From Larsenimonas rhizosphaerae (lineage in GTDB: Bacteria > Pseudomonadota > Gammaproteobacteria > Pseudomonadales > Halomonadaceae), in the NCBI RefSeq assembly GCF_023700005.1, contig NZ_JAMLJK010000002.1, forward strand, positions 62,001 to 126,000: 64,000 nucleotides of DNA. Direction: 5' to 3'. This document shows, in pieces, positions 1-8,427 of the stretch (its first letter is position 1; every line of letters starts with the position of its first letter). The translations under genes and the position numbers were made by a program. A model generated the notes under the pieces. It had not been told where the DNA came from, made no database searches, and saw only the letters and a list, made by a program, of their open reading frames with translations.

Positions 1-288
1 TTCGTCCTCCTCGGCATCAATGACACTTTTAGGAATCATGAGCCCGGCGCAGGGAACAAGGGCATCGATGCGCCCGAATCGAGCGTGCGCTTCCTGCACC
101 CAGGCCGGCTCCTGGCCCTCGGTTGCATCATAGGCGAACAGGTGGCAGCGGCCATCATCATCCCAGGCGGGGCGGCTCGGGGTACGCATTCCCAGCGACA
201 GCTGCCAGCCCTGCTGATACAGGTGTCTTGCGATGTCGGCACCGATGCCGCGATTGGCACCGGAAACGAGTGCAACTCTAACGTCCAT
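1..288 (-). CDS. SDR-family oxidoreductase, N-terminal part (runs off window)
   Basis: The first 96 codons of a short-chain dehydrogenase/reductase; the rest lies beyond the left edge. Reading leftwards from the ATG at 286-288, the protein opens with a beta strand and the dinucleotide-binding glycine motif SGANRGIG (about residues 9-16), followed by the first Rossmann helix and strand, and a segment with D and R typical of cofactor selection. It ends in a CAGL segment that corresponds to the NNAG motif of the family. The catalytic Tyr/Lys are outside the window, so substrate cannot be judged. Confidence 0.8.
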   Translation of the reverse strand, partial: MDVRVALVSGANRGIGADIARHLYQQGWQLSLGMRTPSRPAWDDDGRCHLFAYDATEGQEPAWVQEAHARFGRIDALVPCAGLMIPKSVIDAEEDE

Positions 289-375
289 GGCAGTATTTCT
301 CCCGTCGGCAGGCAAGTGTATAGCCGCTTACTGTAGGCAGCGACATACCCGCCGGCCACCCTGGTCCGGCATTTT

Positions 376-867
376 CTAGATCAGGGCCATGCTCTGCTGC
401 GCCTGCTCAAGCGCCAGCAGCTGTTCCTTGAGGGTCAGGCCACCGGAATAACCGGTCAACTGCCCCTTGCTGCCCACGACCCGATGGCAGGGAATCATGA
501 TCGGCAGCGGGTTTTTATTGTTGGCCATGCCGACGGCGCGCGCCGCTTCCGGTTGCTCAATGGCCCTGGCAATCTCGCCATAACTGCGCACCTCGCCCCA
601 GGGAATGGCCTGCAGTGCCTGCCAGACACGATGCTGAAAAGGCGTGCCCTGAGGTTCGAGTGGCACGGTGAAGTGGTGGCAGTGCCCGGCAAGGTAGGCG
701 CACAATTCTCTGGCGGCCTGCTCCAGGATCGGGTGATGGAGGCTGTCATCGTCACTGGTGGCATCGGGTGTGGTCAAAAATTCGATGCTGGTCAGTGCGT
801 GATCACTGGCAGTCAGTCGAAGGGTACCGATCGGCAGATCGGCAAGGGTCAGGCGGGCCGTTGTCAT
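376..867 (-). CDS. ogt: Methylated-DNA--protein-cysteine methyltransferase
   Basis: A 163-aa O6-alkylguanine-DNA alkyltransferase. It removes alkyl groups from O6-alkylguanine by transferring them irreversibly to its own cysteine. The active-site motif IPCHRV places the acceptor at Cys127, and the helix-turn-helix DNA-binding segment precedes it (roughly residues 90-115). The C-terminal LTGYSGGL segment is also typical. The ATG at 867 is chosen because homologous sequence begins there; an upstream in-frame ATG at 927 would add 20 unlikely residues. It stands alone, with no Ada-type regulatory domain, so it matches Ogt rather than Ada. Confidence 0.93.
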   Translation of the reverse strand: MTTARLTLADLPIGTLRLTASDHALTSIEFLTTPDATSDDDSLHHPILEQAARELCAYLAGHCHHFTVPLEPQGTPFQHRVWQALQAIPWGEVRSYGEIARAIEQPEAARAVGMANNKNPLPIMIPCHRVVGSKGQLTGYSGGLTLKEQLLALEQAQQSMALI

Positions 868-1013
868 TGTTCTGCTCCGGTGCGGGCAATACGTCAAGCC
901 TGGCACACCGGGTACGGTGCCAGGCACAAATAGCGCCCTGATATGACCAAAGACCAGGGGGCGTCAGGGGCCCCTGCCGTCATCAGCGATCGTGTCATCA
1001 TCTGGTCGGGCAT

Positions 1014-1040
1014 GAAAAAGGCGCCCCGGGATGGGGCGCC
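1014..1040 (-). terminator. Rho-independent terminator of ohr
   Basis: An inverted repeat with 9-bp GC-rich arms and a short loop at about 1020-1040 is followed, on the minus strand, by five T residues. It lies 20 bases past the ohr stop codon, so it should end the ohrR-ohr transcript. Confidence 0.8.
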
Positions 1041-1060
1041 TTCTGTCGATGAGTCAGGTT

Positions 1061-1489
1061 TCAGACGCTGACGTTGAGCGTGACATCAATATTGCCGCGG
1101 GTCGCGTTGGAGTAGGGGCATACACCATGGGCCTTCTCGACCAGCGCATCAGCCTGTTTCTGCTCAAGGCCGGGCAGTGACACGTTCAGGGTGACTTCGA
1201 TACCAAAGCCGCCGGGAACCCTGCCGATGCCGACATCACCCGTGATGCTGGTATCTTCCGGCAGGGACACCTTTTCCTGGCCCGCGACAAACTGCAGTGC
1301 GCCAATGAAGCAGGCAGAGTACCCGGCAGCAAAGAGCTGTTCCGGGTTGGTGCCCTCTCCGCCGGCGCCCCCCAGCTCCCTGGGCGTCGACAGTTTGACG
1401 TCCAGGGCGTTATCGGCTGAAGTGGCCTGACCATCACGGCCGCCGGTAGCGGTAGCCTGGGCACGGTAAATAACCTGTTCGATGCTCAT
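1061..1489 (-). CDS. ohr: Organic hydroperoxide resistance protein Ohr
   Basis: A 142-aa OsmC/Ohr-family thiol peroxidase that reduces organic and fatty-acid hydroperoxides in the cytoplasm. The two redox cysteines fall at Cys60 (in AAGYSACF) and Cys124 (in [12 protein letters not shown]), the same numbering as in characterised Ohr proteins. Length is normal for the family. It lies 43 bp downstream of ohrR on the same strand and is probably co-transcribed with it, ending at the hairpin at 1014-1040. Confidence 0.95.
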   Translation of the reverse strand: MSIEQVIYRAQATATGGRDGQATSADNALDVKLSTPRELGGAGGEGTNPEQLFAAGYSACFIGALQFVAGQEKVSLPEDTSITGDVGIGRVPGGFGIEVTLNVSLPGLEQKQADALVEKAHGVCPYSNATRGNIDVTLNVSV

Positions 1490-1532
1490 GAAATGCTCCT
1501 GTCAGAGTAGGTTGCTGCAACAAGGGAAACGA

Positions 1533-1973
1533 TTACTGATCCAGATTGTGCCGAAGCTGATCCAGGGATGCCTTGAGCGAGGCCAGCTCTTCCGGTGAGC
1601 AATGGCTGGCGTCAAAGGCCTGGGCCGGAATACAGGCAGCGCGCTGCCGAAGTGCGCTGCCTTCCTCGGTCAGTGTCACGGTGACCTGGCGTTCATCCGT
1701 GCTGCTTCGCTGGCGGACAAGCAGACCCGCGGTTTCAAGGCGTTTCAGCAGCGGGGTCAGCGTGGCCGAGTTCAGATGAAGCAGCTCACCGATCCGTGAC
1801 ACGCCCTGGCCATCGCGCTCCCATAGCACCAGCATGACCAGGTACTGCGGGTAGGTCAGTGCCAGCTCGTTCAACAGCCGACGATAGGTTCTACCCACTG
1901 CCAGCTGAGCGGCGTACAGGGAAAAACACAGCTGTGACTCAAGGCTCAGGTCGTTATCTGTATCCGTCGACAT
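1533..1973 (-). CDS. ohrR: MarR-family peroxide-sensing repressor OhrR
   Basis: A 146-aa winged-helix MarR-family repressor. A single reactive cysteine near the N terminus (Cys16, in [10 protein letters not shown]) is the sensing residue of OhrR proteins. The DNA-binding wing is seen in the [11 protein letters not shown]...SSTDERQ segment. The start at 1973 is preferred over 1979 because a GAGG ribosome site sits 8 bases before it; the other ATG is only 2 bases away. The gene precedes ohr, so repressor and peroxidase form one autoregulated operon. Confidence 0.92.
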   Translation of the reverse strand: MSTDTDNDLSLESQLCFSLYAAQLAVGRTYRRLLNELALTYPQYLVMLVLWERDGQGVSRIGELLHLNSATLTPLLKRLETAGLLVRQRSSTDERQVTVTLTEEGSALRQRAACIPAQAFDASHCSPEELASLKASLDQLRHNLDQ

Positions 1974-1994
1974 CGTCATGTCCTCAATATAGAT

Positions 1995-2015
1995 CGTGCG
2001 CGATTTAATTGCACG
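1995..2015 (-). promoter_or_regulatory. Candidate OhrR operator
   Basis: An imperfect dyad upstream of ohrR. On the minus strand its core is CAATTAAATCG, close to the CAATT-N-AATTG core known for OhrR sites, flanked by outer CGTGC/GCACG arms. The location, just ahead of the ohrR-ohr operon, supports an autoregulatory operator. The match is by eye. Confidence 0.5.
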
Positions 2016-2140
2016 CTACCATATAGGCGTATTTGGCATACCCTTATCGTCAAAGGGTATCAGTCGGTATGAAAGGGTGTCGCTGGCTCATCGAAAAACG
2101 GCCCTGAACCAATGCGAGGGCCGTGGCGTGCAAAGTGTGC

Positions 2141-2353
2141 TCAGCGGTGACGCAGGGGCTCGAGCAGCGGCGACAGACCGTTGTGGTCGATCTCGCGCAT
2201 CAGGGCCATCAGGCGCCCAAGCTCGCCATCGGGAAACCCTTCCCGAGCGAACCAGTGCAGGTAATGGCCGGGCAGATCCGCCAGCAGGCGCCCTTCGTAC
2301 TTGCCGAACGGCATTCGCCACTGCACCAGTTTCTGAAGATCATCCGGATTCAT
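2141..2353 (-). CDS. DUF3820 family protein
   Basis: A 70-aa protein with the conserved WRMPFGKYEGRLLADLP segment at residues 12-28, the hallmark of the small DUF3820 family common in gammaproteobacteria. Function is not established. No membrane segment or signal peptide is visible. The ATG at 2353 has a GAGG ribosome site 6 bases upstream. It sits next to the translation-rescue gene arfB on the same strand, 69 bp apart. Confidence 0.85.
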   Translation of the reverse strand: MNPDDLQKLVQWRMPFGKYEGRLLADLPGHYLHWFAREGFPDGELGRLMALMREIDHNGLSPLLEPLRHR

Positions 2354-2422
2354 GGCTACCCTCGGACAGATAAATGAGCGGTCGGTGCATGGCCGTGAGA
2401 GACAGATGACAGGAAGCGGGGC

Positions 2423-2839
2423 TCAATGATCCACCCGTCCTCGCAGGCGCTTTTTGGCACCATCGCGTGTCTTGCTGTCCATCCGTTTGCGTTTGGCATT
2501 TCGGCTCGGTCTGGTCGCCTTGCGCGGCTTGTCGGAATACAGCACCGGTCGGATCAATTCCCTGAGACGGGCCAGGGCATCCTCTCGATTCTGCTCCTGG
2601 GTTCGGTGCTGCTGGGCCTTGATCACCACCACCCCATCCCGGGTGATCCGGCGATCGCGCAGGGCCAGCAGCTTTTCCTTGAAGCCCGGATGCAGGCTGG
2701 AAGCGCGGATGTCGAAGCGCAGGTGAATGGCCGACGACACCTTGTTGACGTTCTGACCGCCCGCACCCTGTGCACGTACGGCCGTCAGCTCGATTTCATT
2801 GTCGGGAATCGAGACGTTGCGTGAAATATCCAGTGGCAT
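2423..2839 (-). CDS. arfB: Ribosome-rescue peptidyl-tRNA hydrolase ArfB
   Basis: A 138-aa class-I release-factor-like protein (ArfB/YaeJ). It enters stalled ribosomes lacking a stop codon and hydrolyses the peptidyl-tRNA. The catalytic GGQ motif is at residues 27-29 in AQGAGGQNVNKV. The basic C-terminal tail (KPRKATRPSRNAKRKRM and following) is the part that binds the empty mRNA channel. It lacks the codon-recognition domains of RF1/RF2, as expected. A GGGAGA ribosome site precedes the ATG. Confidence 0.94.
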   Translation of the reverse strand: MPLDISRNVSIPDNEIELTAVRAQGAGGQNVNKVSSAIHLRFDIRASSLHPGFKEKLLALRDRRITRDGVVVIKAQQHRTQEQNREDALARLRELIRPVLYSDKPRKATRPSRNAKRKRMDSKTRDGAKKRLRGRVDH

Positions 2840-2869
2840 TTGCGGTATCTCCCTTGTTCAGTGGTGGAT

Positions 2870-3544
2870 TTACCAGCCAAGCCAGATGGTATGGCGTGCG
2901 CCCTTGCCGGGACGATGAGCACGTACGGTATGCTCTTCGACACACAGCCCGGCACGCTTCAGGCGTTCACTGAACGCCGGGTCCATCCCGGCGGACCACA
3001 CGGCCACCACTCCCTCCGGTCGCAGTGCTTCCTGAATGGTCTGAAGGCCCTTTGCATTGTACAGCCGGTCATTGTCCTTGCGGGTCAGACCTTCAGGGCC
3101 GTTGTCGACATCAAGCATGATGGCATCGAAGGCACCGGGGTGCTGTTCCAGCACGGCAACCACATCATCCACAATGATGCGACACCGGGGATCATTGATC
3201 GGGTAACCGGCTGCCGCGCCCAACGGGCCGCGATTCCATTCGACAACGCCCGGCACCAGTTCGGCCACCACGACCTCGGCCTGTGCAGGCAGGCTTTTCA
3301 GGGCGGCGGCCAAGGTAAAGCCCATGCCCAGTCCGCCCACCAGCACCCGCACGGCCGAATGCGCCGCAACGCGCGCGCAGGCCAGCTCCGCCAGAGCATC
3401 TTCCGAGCCGTGCAGGCGGGTATTCATCAGTTCACCGGGTTTGCCTGCGATACGGATCGAAAATTCATCATCACGCTGCAACAACCGCAGGTGACCGCGC
3501 CCGCCGGGAATGGCCGCTGTATCGATTTCACTTAGTTTGGCCAT
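2870..3544 (-). CDS. Spermidine-synthase-like SAM-dependent methyltransferase fold protein
   Basis: A 224-aa protein with a Rossmann methyltransferase/spermidine-synthase fold. The nucleotide-binding segment VLVGGLGMGFTLAA lies at residues 67-80, an acidic residue ends the next strand (VVVAELVPGV), and a DDV and an ML-D-VDNGPEGL segment follow. It is shorter than true spermidine synthases and lacks their full N-terminal domain, so polyamine synthesis is not implied. Role unknown. It lies 30 bp upstream of arfB on the same strand and may share its transcript. Confidence 0.75.
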   Translation of the reverse strand: MAKLSEIDTAAIPGGRGHLRLLQRDDEFSIRIAGKPGELMNTRLHGSEDALAELACARVAAHSAVRVLVGGLGMGFTLAAALKSLPAQAEVVVAELVPGVVEWNRGPLGAAAGYPINDPRCRIIVDDVVAVLEQHPGAFDAIMLDVDNGPEGLTRKDNDRLYNAKGLQTIQEALRPEGVVAVWSAGMDPAFSERLKRAGLCVEEHTVRAHRPGKGARHTIWLGW

Positions 3545-3579
3545 GAGGCTCGCCTGTCAAAGGGGGGGAGGGTGCAGCG

Positions 3580-3903
3580 TCAATGCTGTGCCGGCACCAG
3601 GTGAATCGCGCGCTCTTCAAGGCATTCAAAGCTGCCGATGTCGAAATCACGGCAGTTCTGTGGACGGCGCGAGTGAATGGTGCACAGCATGGTATTGCGA
3701 TCGACCGCGGCGCACCAGCCATCTTCCTCCTGACGCATGACCAGCCCGCCCCAGGCATCTTCCTCGACGAGGTGATGAGGAATGTTGCGGGCCAGGTCAT
3801 CGCTGTCCAGAAGCACTTCGAGCCGACAGCAGCAGGCCTCGCAGTTGAAGCAGCTGACCTCCTGCGGGGCGGTCGTATCATGGGGATCCGGGGTAGCCGG
3901 CAT
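3580..3903 (-). CDS. YkgJ-family cysteine-cluster protein
   Basis: A 107-aa protein of the YkgJ/CxxCxxCC family, probably binding a metal or iron-sulfur centre. Cysteines are arranged as CFNCEACCC near residues 18-26, then WCAAVD, MLCTIHSRRPQNCRDFDIGSFEC towards the C terminus. The biochemical role is unknown for the family. An AGGATG ribosome site precedes the ATG at 3903. It lies 35 bp before the methyltransferase-like gene on the same strand. Confidence 0.85.
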   Translation of the reverse strand: MPATPDPHDTTAPQEVSCFNCEACCCRLEVLLDSDDLARNIPHHLVEEDAWGGLVMRQEEDGWCAAVDRNTMLCTIHSRRPQNCRDFDIGSFECLEERAIHLVPAQH

Positions 3904-3997
3904 TGAAACATCCTGTGTTGTGATCGCGTCTTGATACCGGGGGCAGAATACCGCGAACGGGCATGTCAGAACATCGAACAGGTAATATATATCAAAT

Positions 3998-4015
3998 TAG
4001 AATAACGTTATTCTA
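3998..4015 (+). promoter_or_regulatory. Perfect 18-bp palindrome upstream of sulfide-oxidation genes
   Basis: TAGAATAACGTTATTCTA is an exact palindrome in an AT-rich stretch 58 bp before the likely start of the persulfide dioxygenase gene. Its length and symmetry suit a dimeric ArsR-type repressor such as the sulfide sensors BigR/SqrR. No such regulator is encoded in this window, so the protein that binds it is inferred only by type. Confidence 0.6.
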
Positions 4016-4073
4016 TAAAATGAACTATCCTGAGTCCTGCCTTCCTACATTAGTGACGTTCAATGGTGATGCA

Positions 4074-4967
4074 ATGACAACCTTCGCCCACTCTCCTGGC
4101 CAGCCTGATGTCGCCGGCTTCTTTGACCCCGACACCTTCAGTGTTCAGTACGTGGTGAGTGACCCGGCCACCAGCGCCTGCGCCATTATTGATCCGGTAC
4201 TGGATTACGATGAAAAGGCCGGTGCCACGTCCACCCATCATGCGGATGCCCTGCTTGACTATATTGCCCGAGAGAGGCTGACGCTCGCCTGGATTCTGGA
4301 TACCCATCCCCACGCAGACCACCTGTCCGCCGCCCACTACCTGCATGAGCGGACTGGTGCTCCGGTCGGCATCGGGCGGGCCGTTACCGAGGTCCAGGCG
4401 CTCTGGAAGGACATCTACAACCTGCCGGCCCTGGACACCGATGGCCGCCAGTGGGATCACCTGTTCGATGATGGCGAGACCTTCGCTCTGGGCGAACTTT
4501 CCGTCAGGGTCATGCACTCTCCCGGCCACACCCTGGCCTCGGTCACCTACGTCATCGGTGATGCGGCCTTTGTGCATGACACCCTGTTTCAGCCTGATTT
4601 CGGTACCGCACGCGCCGACTTTCCCGGCGGAAGTGCCTCCGCGCTCTGGGACTCCATTCAGGCCATTCTGGCCTTGCCGGAACAGACCCGGTTGTTTACC
4701 GGCCACGACTATATGCCTGACGGGCGAGCGCCTCGCTGGGAAAGTACCGTGCAGGAGCAGCGCAATACCAACGTGCATCCGCTGGGTGAGCAGCAGCGCG
4801 ACGAGTACATCGCGATGCGCAATCACCGCGACAGCGATCTGCCGATGCCCAGGCTGCTGCTGCATGCGCTGCAGGTCAATGTACGGGGAGGGCGGCTGCC
4901 CGCCCCGGAAGACAATGGGCGACGCTATTTGAAGATTCCCCTCGATGCGCCGGGCATCAGCCGTTGA
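4074..4967 (+). CDS. MBL-fold persulfide dioxygenase (ETHE1/Blh type)
   Basis: A 297-aa metallo-beta-lactamase-fold enzyme. Close relatives (ETHE1, Blh) oxidise glutathione persulfide to sulfite and glutathione. The metal motif THPHADH is at residues 77-83, with further ligands in SPGHTLAS, HDTLF and TGHDY. It is followed 54 bp later by sulfide:quinone oxidoreductase, the usual partner that makes the persulfide. The ATG at 4074 matches the family start (FDPDTFSVQYVV soon after); an ATG at 4020 overlaps the promoter zone. No rhodanese domain is fused. Confidence 0.88.
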   Translation: MTTFAHSPGQPDVAGFFDPDTFSVQYVVSDPATSACAIIDPVLDYDEKAGATSTHHADALLDYIARERLTLAWILDTHPHADHLSAAHYLHERTGAPVGIGRAVTEVQALWKDIYNLPALDTDGRQWDHLFDDGETFALGELSVRVMHSPGHTLASVTYVIGDAAFVHDTLFQPDFGTARADFPGGSASALWDSIQAILALPEQTRLFTGHDYMPDGRAPRWESTVQEQRNTNVHPLGEQQRDEYIAMRNHRDSDLPMPRLLLHALQVNVRGGRLPAPEDNGRRYLKIPLDAPGISR

Positions 4968-5021
4968 GGCTCGATGGCCTCATTATCCTGCCCTCGGGCA
5001 CCACATGAACCGGAGAACCGC

Positions 5022-6290
5022 ATGAGTGGCATGAATGATCTGAACCAGGAGGCGTCGGCGCACATCACCGGCCATGACGTGGTCATCATCGGCGGCGGGG
5101 CCGGTGGCATTGCCGTGGCCGCCAGCCTGCACCGCCGTGAGCCGGCGCTGGATATTGCCATCGTTGAGCCGGCCGCAGAACACTTCTATCAACCGGGCTG
5201 GACGCTGGTCGGTGGTGGGGTATTCACCCCTGAGCAGACACGCCGCACCATGGCTTCGGTCATGCCCTCCTTCGTGACCTGGCACCGCTGTGCGGCCACG
5301 GCACTGCTGCCGGACCAGCACCAGGTCGAACTCGACAGCGGCGCGACCCTGCGTTATAGAGCGCTGGTGGTGGCCCCTGGTCTGACCCTTGACTGGAGCG
5401 CCATTGAGGGGCTGGACGCGGCGCTGGGTCATCATGGCGTCACCTCCAACTACCGGGCTGACCTGGCGCCCTATACCTGGTCACTGACGCAATCGATGAC
5501 CAGAGGACGGGCGCTTTTTACCCAGCCACCGATGCCAATCAAATGTGCCGGGGCGCCCCAGAAGGCAATGTATCTCTCCTGCGCCGAGTGGGAGCGAAAG
5601 GGGGTTCTGGGCGATATCGATGTGAATTTTCACAATGCCGGCGGCGCCCTGTTTGGCGTAGCGGCCTTCGTCCCTGCGCTTGAACGCTACATAAGGCGCT
5701 ACGGTATTCAGTGCCGGTTTCAGCAGACGCTGATCGCGGTCGACGGTCCGGCCAGGCTCGCGCGTTTTCAGGTCACCAGCGAAGCGGGGAATGATGTGGC
5801 CGATGTGCCTTTTGACATGCTGCACGTGGTGCCGCCTCAGCGCGCGCCAGAGCTTGTGCGCACCTCTGTACTGGCCAATGACGCAGGCTGGCTGGATCTC
5901 ACCCCGGAGACGCTGCAGCACACCCGTTTCGAGGATGTGTTCGGGCTGGGAGATGCCAGCGGCACCAGTAATGCCAAGACCGCTGCCGCAGTGCGAAAGC
6001 AGGCCCCCGTCGTGGCAGACAACCTGGTTGCTCAACTGAAGGGCGACCCGCTGCCCTCGTGCTATCGCGGATACGGTGCCTGCCCGCTGACGGTCGAGCG
6101 TGGCCGGGTGGTGCTGGCGGAGTTCGGCTACGGTGGCGAGCTACAACCCACCTTTCCCGACTGGGTCAACCAGGCCCGGCAGGCTACTCGACTGGGCTGG
6201 CACATCAAGGCACGGCAGCTGCCGTTCATCTACTGGAACCTGATGCTGAAAGGCCATGAATGGCTGGCCGGTCCGGACAGGCGAGCCTGA
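5022..6290 (+). CDS. sqr: Sulfide:quinone oxidoreductase, type II
   Basis: A 422-aa membrane-associated flavoprotein that oxidises sulfide and passes electrons to quinone. The FAD-binding motif VVIIGGGAGGIAVA is at residues 20-33 and the second nucleotide segment near GLGDASG (309-314). The two cysteines of the human-type enzyme are visible: Cys175 in IKCAGAPQKAMYLS and Cys354 in YGACPLTVERGRVVLAEFGY. That pattern marks type II rather than bacterial type I SQR. A GGAG ribosome site precedes the ATG. It is paired with the persulfide dioxygenase upstream, forming a sulfide detoxification operon. Confidence 0.92.
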   Translation: MSGMNDLNQEASAHITGHDVVIIGGGAGGIAVAASLHRREPALDIAIVEPAAEHFYQPGWTLVGGGVFTPEQTRRTMASVMPSFVTWHRCAATALLPDQHQVELDSGATLRYRALVVAPGLTLDWSAIEGLDAALGHHGVTSNYRADLAPYTWSLTQSMTRGRALFTQPPMPIKCAGAPQKAMYLSCAEWERKGVLGDIDVNFHNAGGALFGVAAFVPALERYIRRYGIQCRFQQTLIAVDGPARLARFQVTSEAGNDVADVPFDMLHVVPPQRAPELVRTSVLANDAGWLDLTPETLQHTRFEDVFGLGDASGTSNAKTAAAVRKQAPVVADNLVAQLKGDPLPSCYRGYGACPLTVERGRVVLAEFGYGGELQPTFPDWVNQARQATRLGWHIKARQLPFIYWNLMLKGHEWLAGPDRRA

Positions 6291-6373
6291 CGGGCGTAGC
6301 ACCAGCAGATGTTCAGCATTTGAGCAGGATACTGCTGCCGTCTTCAGCCGATACCAATGGTACTACTCACGCA

Positions 6374-6409
6374 AAAAAGCGGCAGTGATTTCAAATCACT
6401 GCCGCTTTT
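6374..6409. terminator. Bidirectional terminator between sqr and the symporter gene
   Basis: A perfect inverted repeat with 16-bp arms. It has A residues before and T residues after on both strands, so it can end the rightward sulfide operon and the leftward symporter operon. Confidence 0.85.
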
Positions 6410-6471
6410 ACGTTCACGGCCCCGGTGGCCCGTCAGCGTGTTTCAGTCCGCACGCCATACAGGGCGCACGA

Positions 6472-7908
6472 TCAGAGGGACGAGGCAGCGGGAGTGAGCG
6501 CGCGACGTGTTGCCAGGCTCACACCGACGTAGCAGGCCGCAGAGGCGAGGCAGCCGTAGAGCGGGCCCTGCACCCAGCCGAGATCCGTACCCAGCAGAAG
6601 GAAGGCGCTGACGCTGAACCCAGCGGCGATGGAGGAGAACGCCCCCGCGCTGTTGCCCTGCCAGAACGTCGAGCACAGCGTCACCCCGAACAGCGACGCC
6701 ATCAGCGTGCCGTTACCCAGAATGCCCAGCCACAGGATCATCACCGGAGGCATGTAGGCCATGCCGACAAAGCCGCAGATCCCCACGATCAGCACCATCA
6801 ACCGGTTGAACGTCATGGTGGTCGTGAACCCCTTGTGTACCCCCAGTGCCGCGCGCAGATCATAGGAGAGCGCCGTCGAGACCGTATGCATCAGTGAGTT
6901 CGCGGTCGATTTCATGGCGAAAAGAATGAACAGCGTGATGACGCTGGACATCAGAGGGCTGACCCCTTCCGCCAGAAACGTGGGCATGGCCATGTCCGGA
7001 GAAGCGAGATCGGGGAAATAGGCCTTGGCGTAGAGCCCCGCCAGCGGCGTGAAGTTGAGCAAAAGGCCAAGAATGGCGACCCAGATGCCGACCCGCGCCA
7101 TGCTGACGTTTTGCTTGATGGCGAGAAAGCGTACCGACATGAACGGCAGCGCTGCGGCCCACAGAAAGGCGTAGGGAAGCAGTAGCAGCGCCGAGGCCGG
7201 GCTGTCACCGTAGGGGGCTCCGGATGAGGGGTTGGCAAGCTCCGGGTTGATCACATCGAGCCTGGCGATCAGCTCGCCCACGCCAATTTCGACAAAGACG
7301 ACATAGGCGATGACGCAGGAGGCCAGCACCATCCCCAGGACCATCACGGCATCGGTCCAGGCCACGGCCCGTAGCCCGCCGAACATGGTATAGCCGACCA
7401 CCAGCAGCGTGATCAGCAGCGCGCCCATCGTCGGTGAAACTCCCAGCCAGCCGGAGACAAGAAGGCCGATCGCCTTGATCTGGGACACCAGAAAGACGCT
7501 CAGCAGCAAAATGATGATGACGGCCACCAGTCCCTGCAGCCAGCGTCCGGCCATGCCCGCCGAATGGGTCTGTGCGATGTACTCGGGCATGGTACGACTG
7601 CCCAGCGTGCGGGCCTTGCGACGCAGATAGTTGGCGAAAAACAGTGTAGCGATCAAAAAGGCGGGCGTGTAGAACGCGTTTGAAAAGAGCTCGAGCGATC
7701 CGTACTCGTAGGCGACCCCCGGGGAGCCGATGAAGACGAAACCGCTGTAGCCGGTGGCGATCAGGGTAGCGGCGGCCACGAAGGGGCCGAGCGAATTATT
7801 GGCAACGAGAAAGCCTGACTCGTCCTGGTCGCCGGCCACTCGCATCGAGTAGAGCGACAGACCGATCAGGATCGTGGCGGACACGATCAGTAGGGCCCAG
7901 TTCAACAT
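6472..7908 (-). CDS. Sodium:solute symporter (SSS family)
   Basis: A 478-aa polytopic inner-membrane transporter of the SSSF family (relatives PanF, PutP). About 13 hydrophobic segments can be counted, starting with LLIVSATILIGLSLY at the N terminus. Family-typical pieces include ATGYSGFVFIGSPGVAYEYG (sodium-site region), the conserved GYTMFGGLRAVAWTDAVM, and SVRFLAIK. Substrate is not readable; organic acids, amino acids and related small molecules are usual. It lies 42 bp downstream of a 33-aa membrane microprotein and near a LysR gene and a monooxygenase-RidA-hydrolase operon that may handle its substrate. Confidence 0.9.
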   Translation of the reverse strand: MLNWALLIVSATILIGLSLYSMRVAGDQDESGFLVANNSLGPFVAAATLIATGYSGFVFIGSPGVAYEYGSLELFSNAFYTPAFLIATLFFANYLRRKARTLGSRTMPEYIAQTHSAGMAGRWLQGLVAVIIILLLSVFLVSQIKAIGLLVSGWLGVSPTMGALLITLLVVGYTMFGGLRAVAWTDAVMVLGMVLASCVIAYVVFVEIGVGELIARLDVINPELANPSSGAPYGDSPASALLLLPYAFLWAAALPFMSVRFLAIKQNVSMARVGIWVAILGLLLNFTPLAGLYAKAYFPDLASPDMAMPTFLAEGVSPLMSSVITLFILFAMKSTANSLMHTVSTALSYDLRAALGVHKGFTTTMTFNRLMVLIVGICGFVGMAYMPPVMILWLGILGNGTLMASLFGVTLCSTFWQGNSAGAFSSIAAGFSVSAFLLLGTDLGWVQGPLYGCLASAACYVGVSLATRRALTPAASSL

Positions 7909-7950
7909 GGGATAGTCCTCGGATAATTGTTATTGAAAGAGGTCTGTTGG

Positions 7951-8052
7951 TCAGTGGGGCTGGCGTTGCCTGTCCAGCAGCAGCGCTGCGACAGCAAGCG
8001 CAAGCGTGGCGGCTGACACGACACCGAAGGCGATTAAGGTCCATGAACTCAT
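7951..8052 (-). CDS. 33-aa single-pass membrane microprotein
   Basis: A very short gene with ATG at 8052, a GGGAGA ribosome site upstream, and one hydrophobic helix (LIAFGVVSAATLALAVAALLL, near residues 6-26 of the product) ending in a basic tail DRQRQ. It sits directly before the symporter gene on the same strand. Small subunits next to SSS transporters are known (for example YhdT beside PanF), so an accessory or stabilising role is plausible but inferred. I do not recognise a named family. Confidence 0.55.
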   Translation of the reverse strand: MSSWTLIAFGVVSAATLALAVAALLLDRQRQPH

Positions 8053-8427
8053 GGGGTTCTCCCTGGAAGGTGATACCTGATGAAGCCAAGCGGTCACTAC
8101 GCAGTGCGCGACCGGGGACGACAGGAAAGCCGTGATGAACGGTGGGGGCCGGTCGAGCAGCGCTCGAACAGGCATGAGTCTGAGAGCATGTGGATCGAAT
8201 GCGAGGACATGGGGACTCCGTTGTTGACTGTTGTTGTGAGTCGTTTTGCAGGCATGGCGCCCTGAACGGTGAGCCGACTTTTCTTAATACCAAGGTCTCA
8301 CCGTGTAGCTCCACGATAAGCAGGGCCCCGGATTGGTTAAAATACTTTTATGCGAACGTTGGGATAGGTTTCGCTGATGCAGTTCCGCACCGCCATGGCC
8401 GTGCCAGGGCATTGACGGTGCGAGTGG
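8053..8427. promoter_or_regulatory. Promoter region of the symporter operon
   Basis: No gene is supported here. An AT-rich dyad, TTAAAATACTTTTAT (8337-8351), stands out in GC-rich surroundings about 285 bp upstream of the microprotein start. A similar element occurs at 13459-13473 upstream of the flavin monooxygenase operon. A shared regulator, perhaps the adjacent LysR protein, is inferred. Confidence 0.4.

Noticed and set aside
6256-6897. A 213-codon plus-strand frame running through the terminator and symporter gene end
   Set aside because: It crosses a strong hairpin terminator and overlaps the symporter C terminus; composition is Arg/His-rich as in antisense frames.
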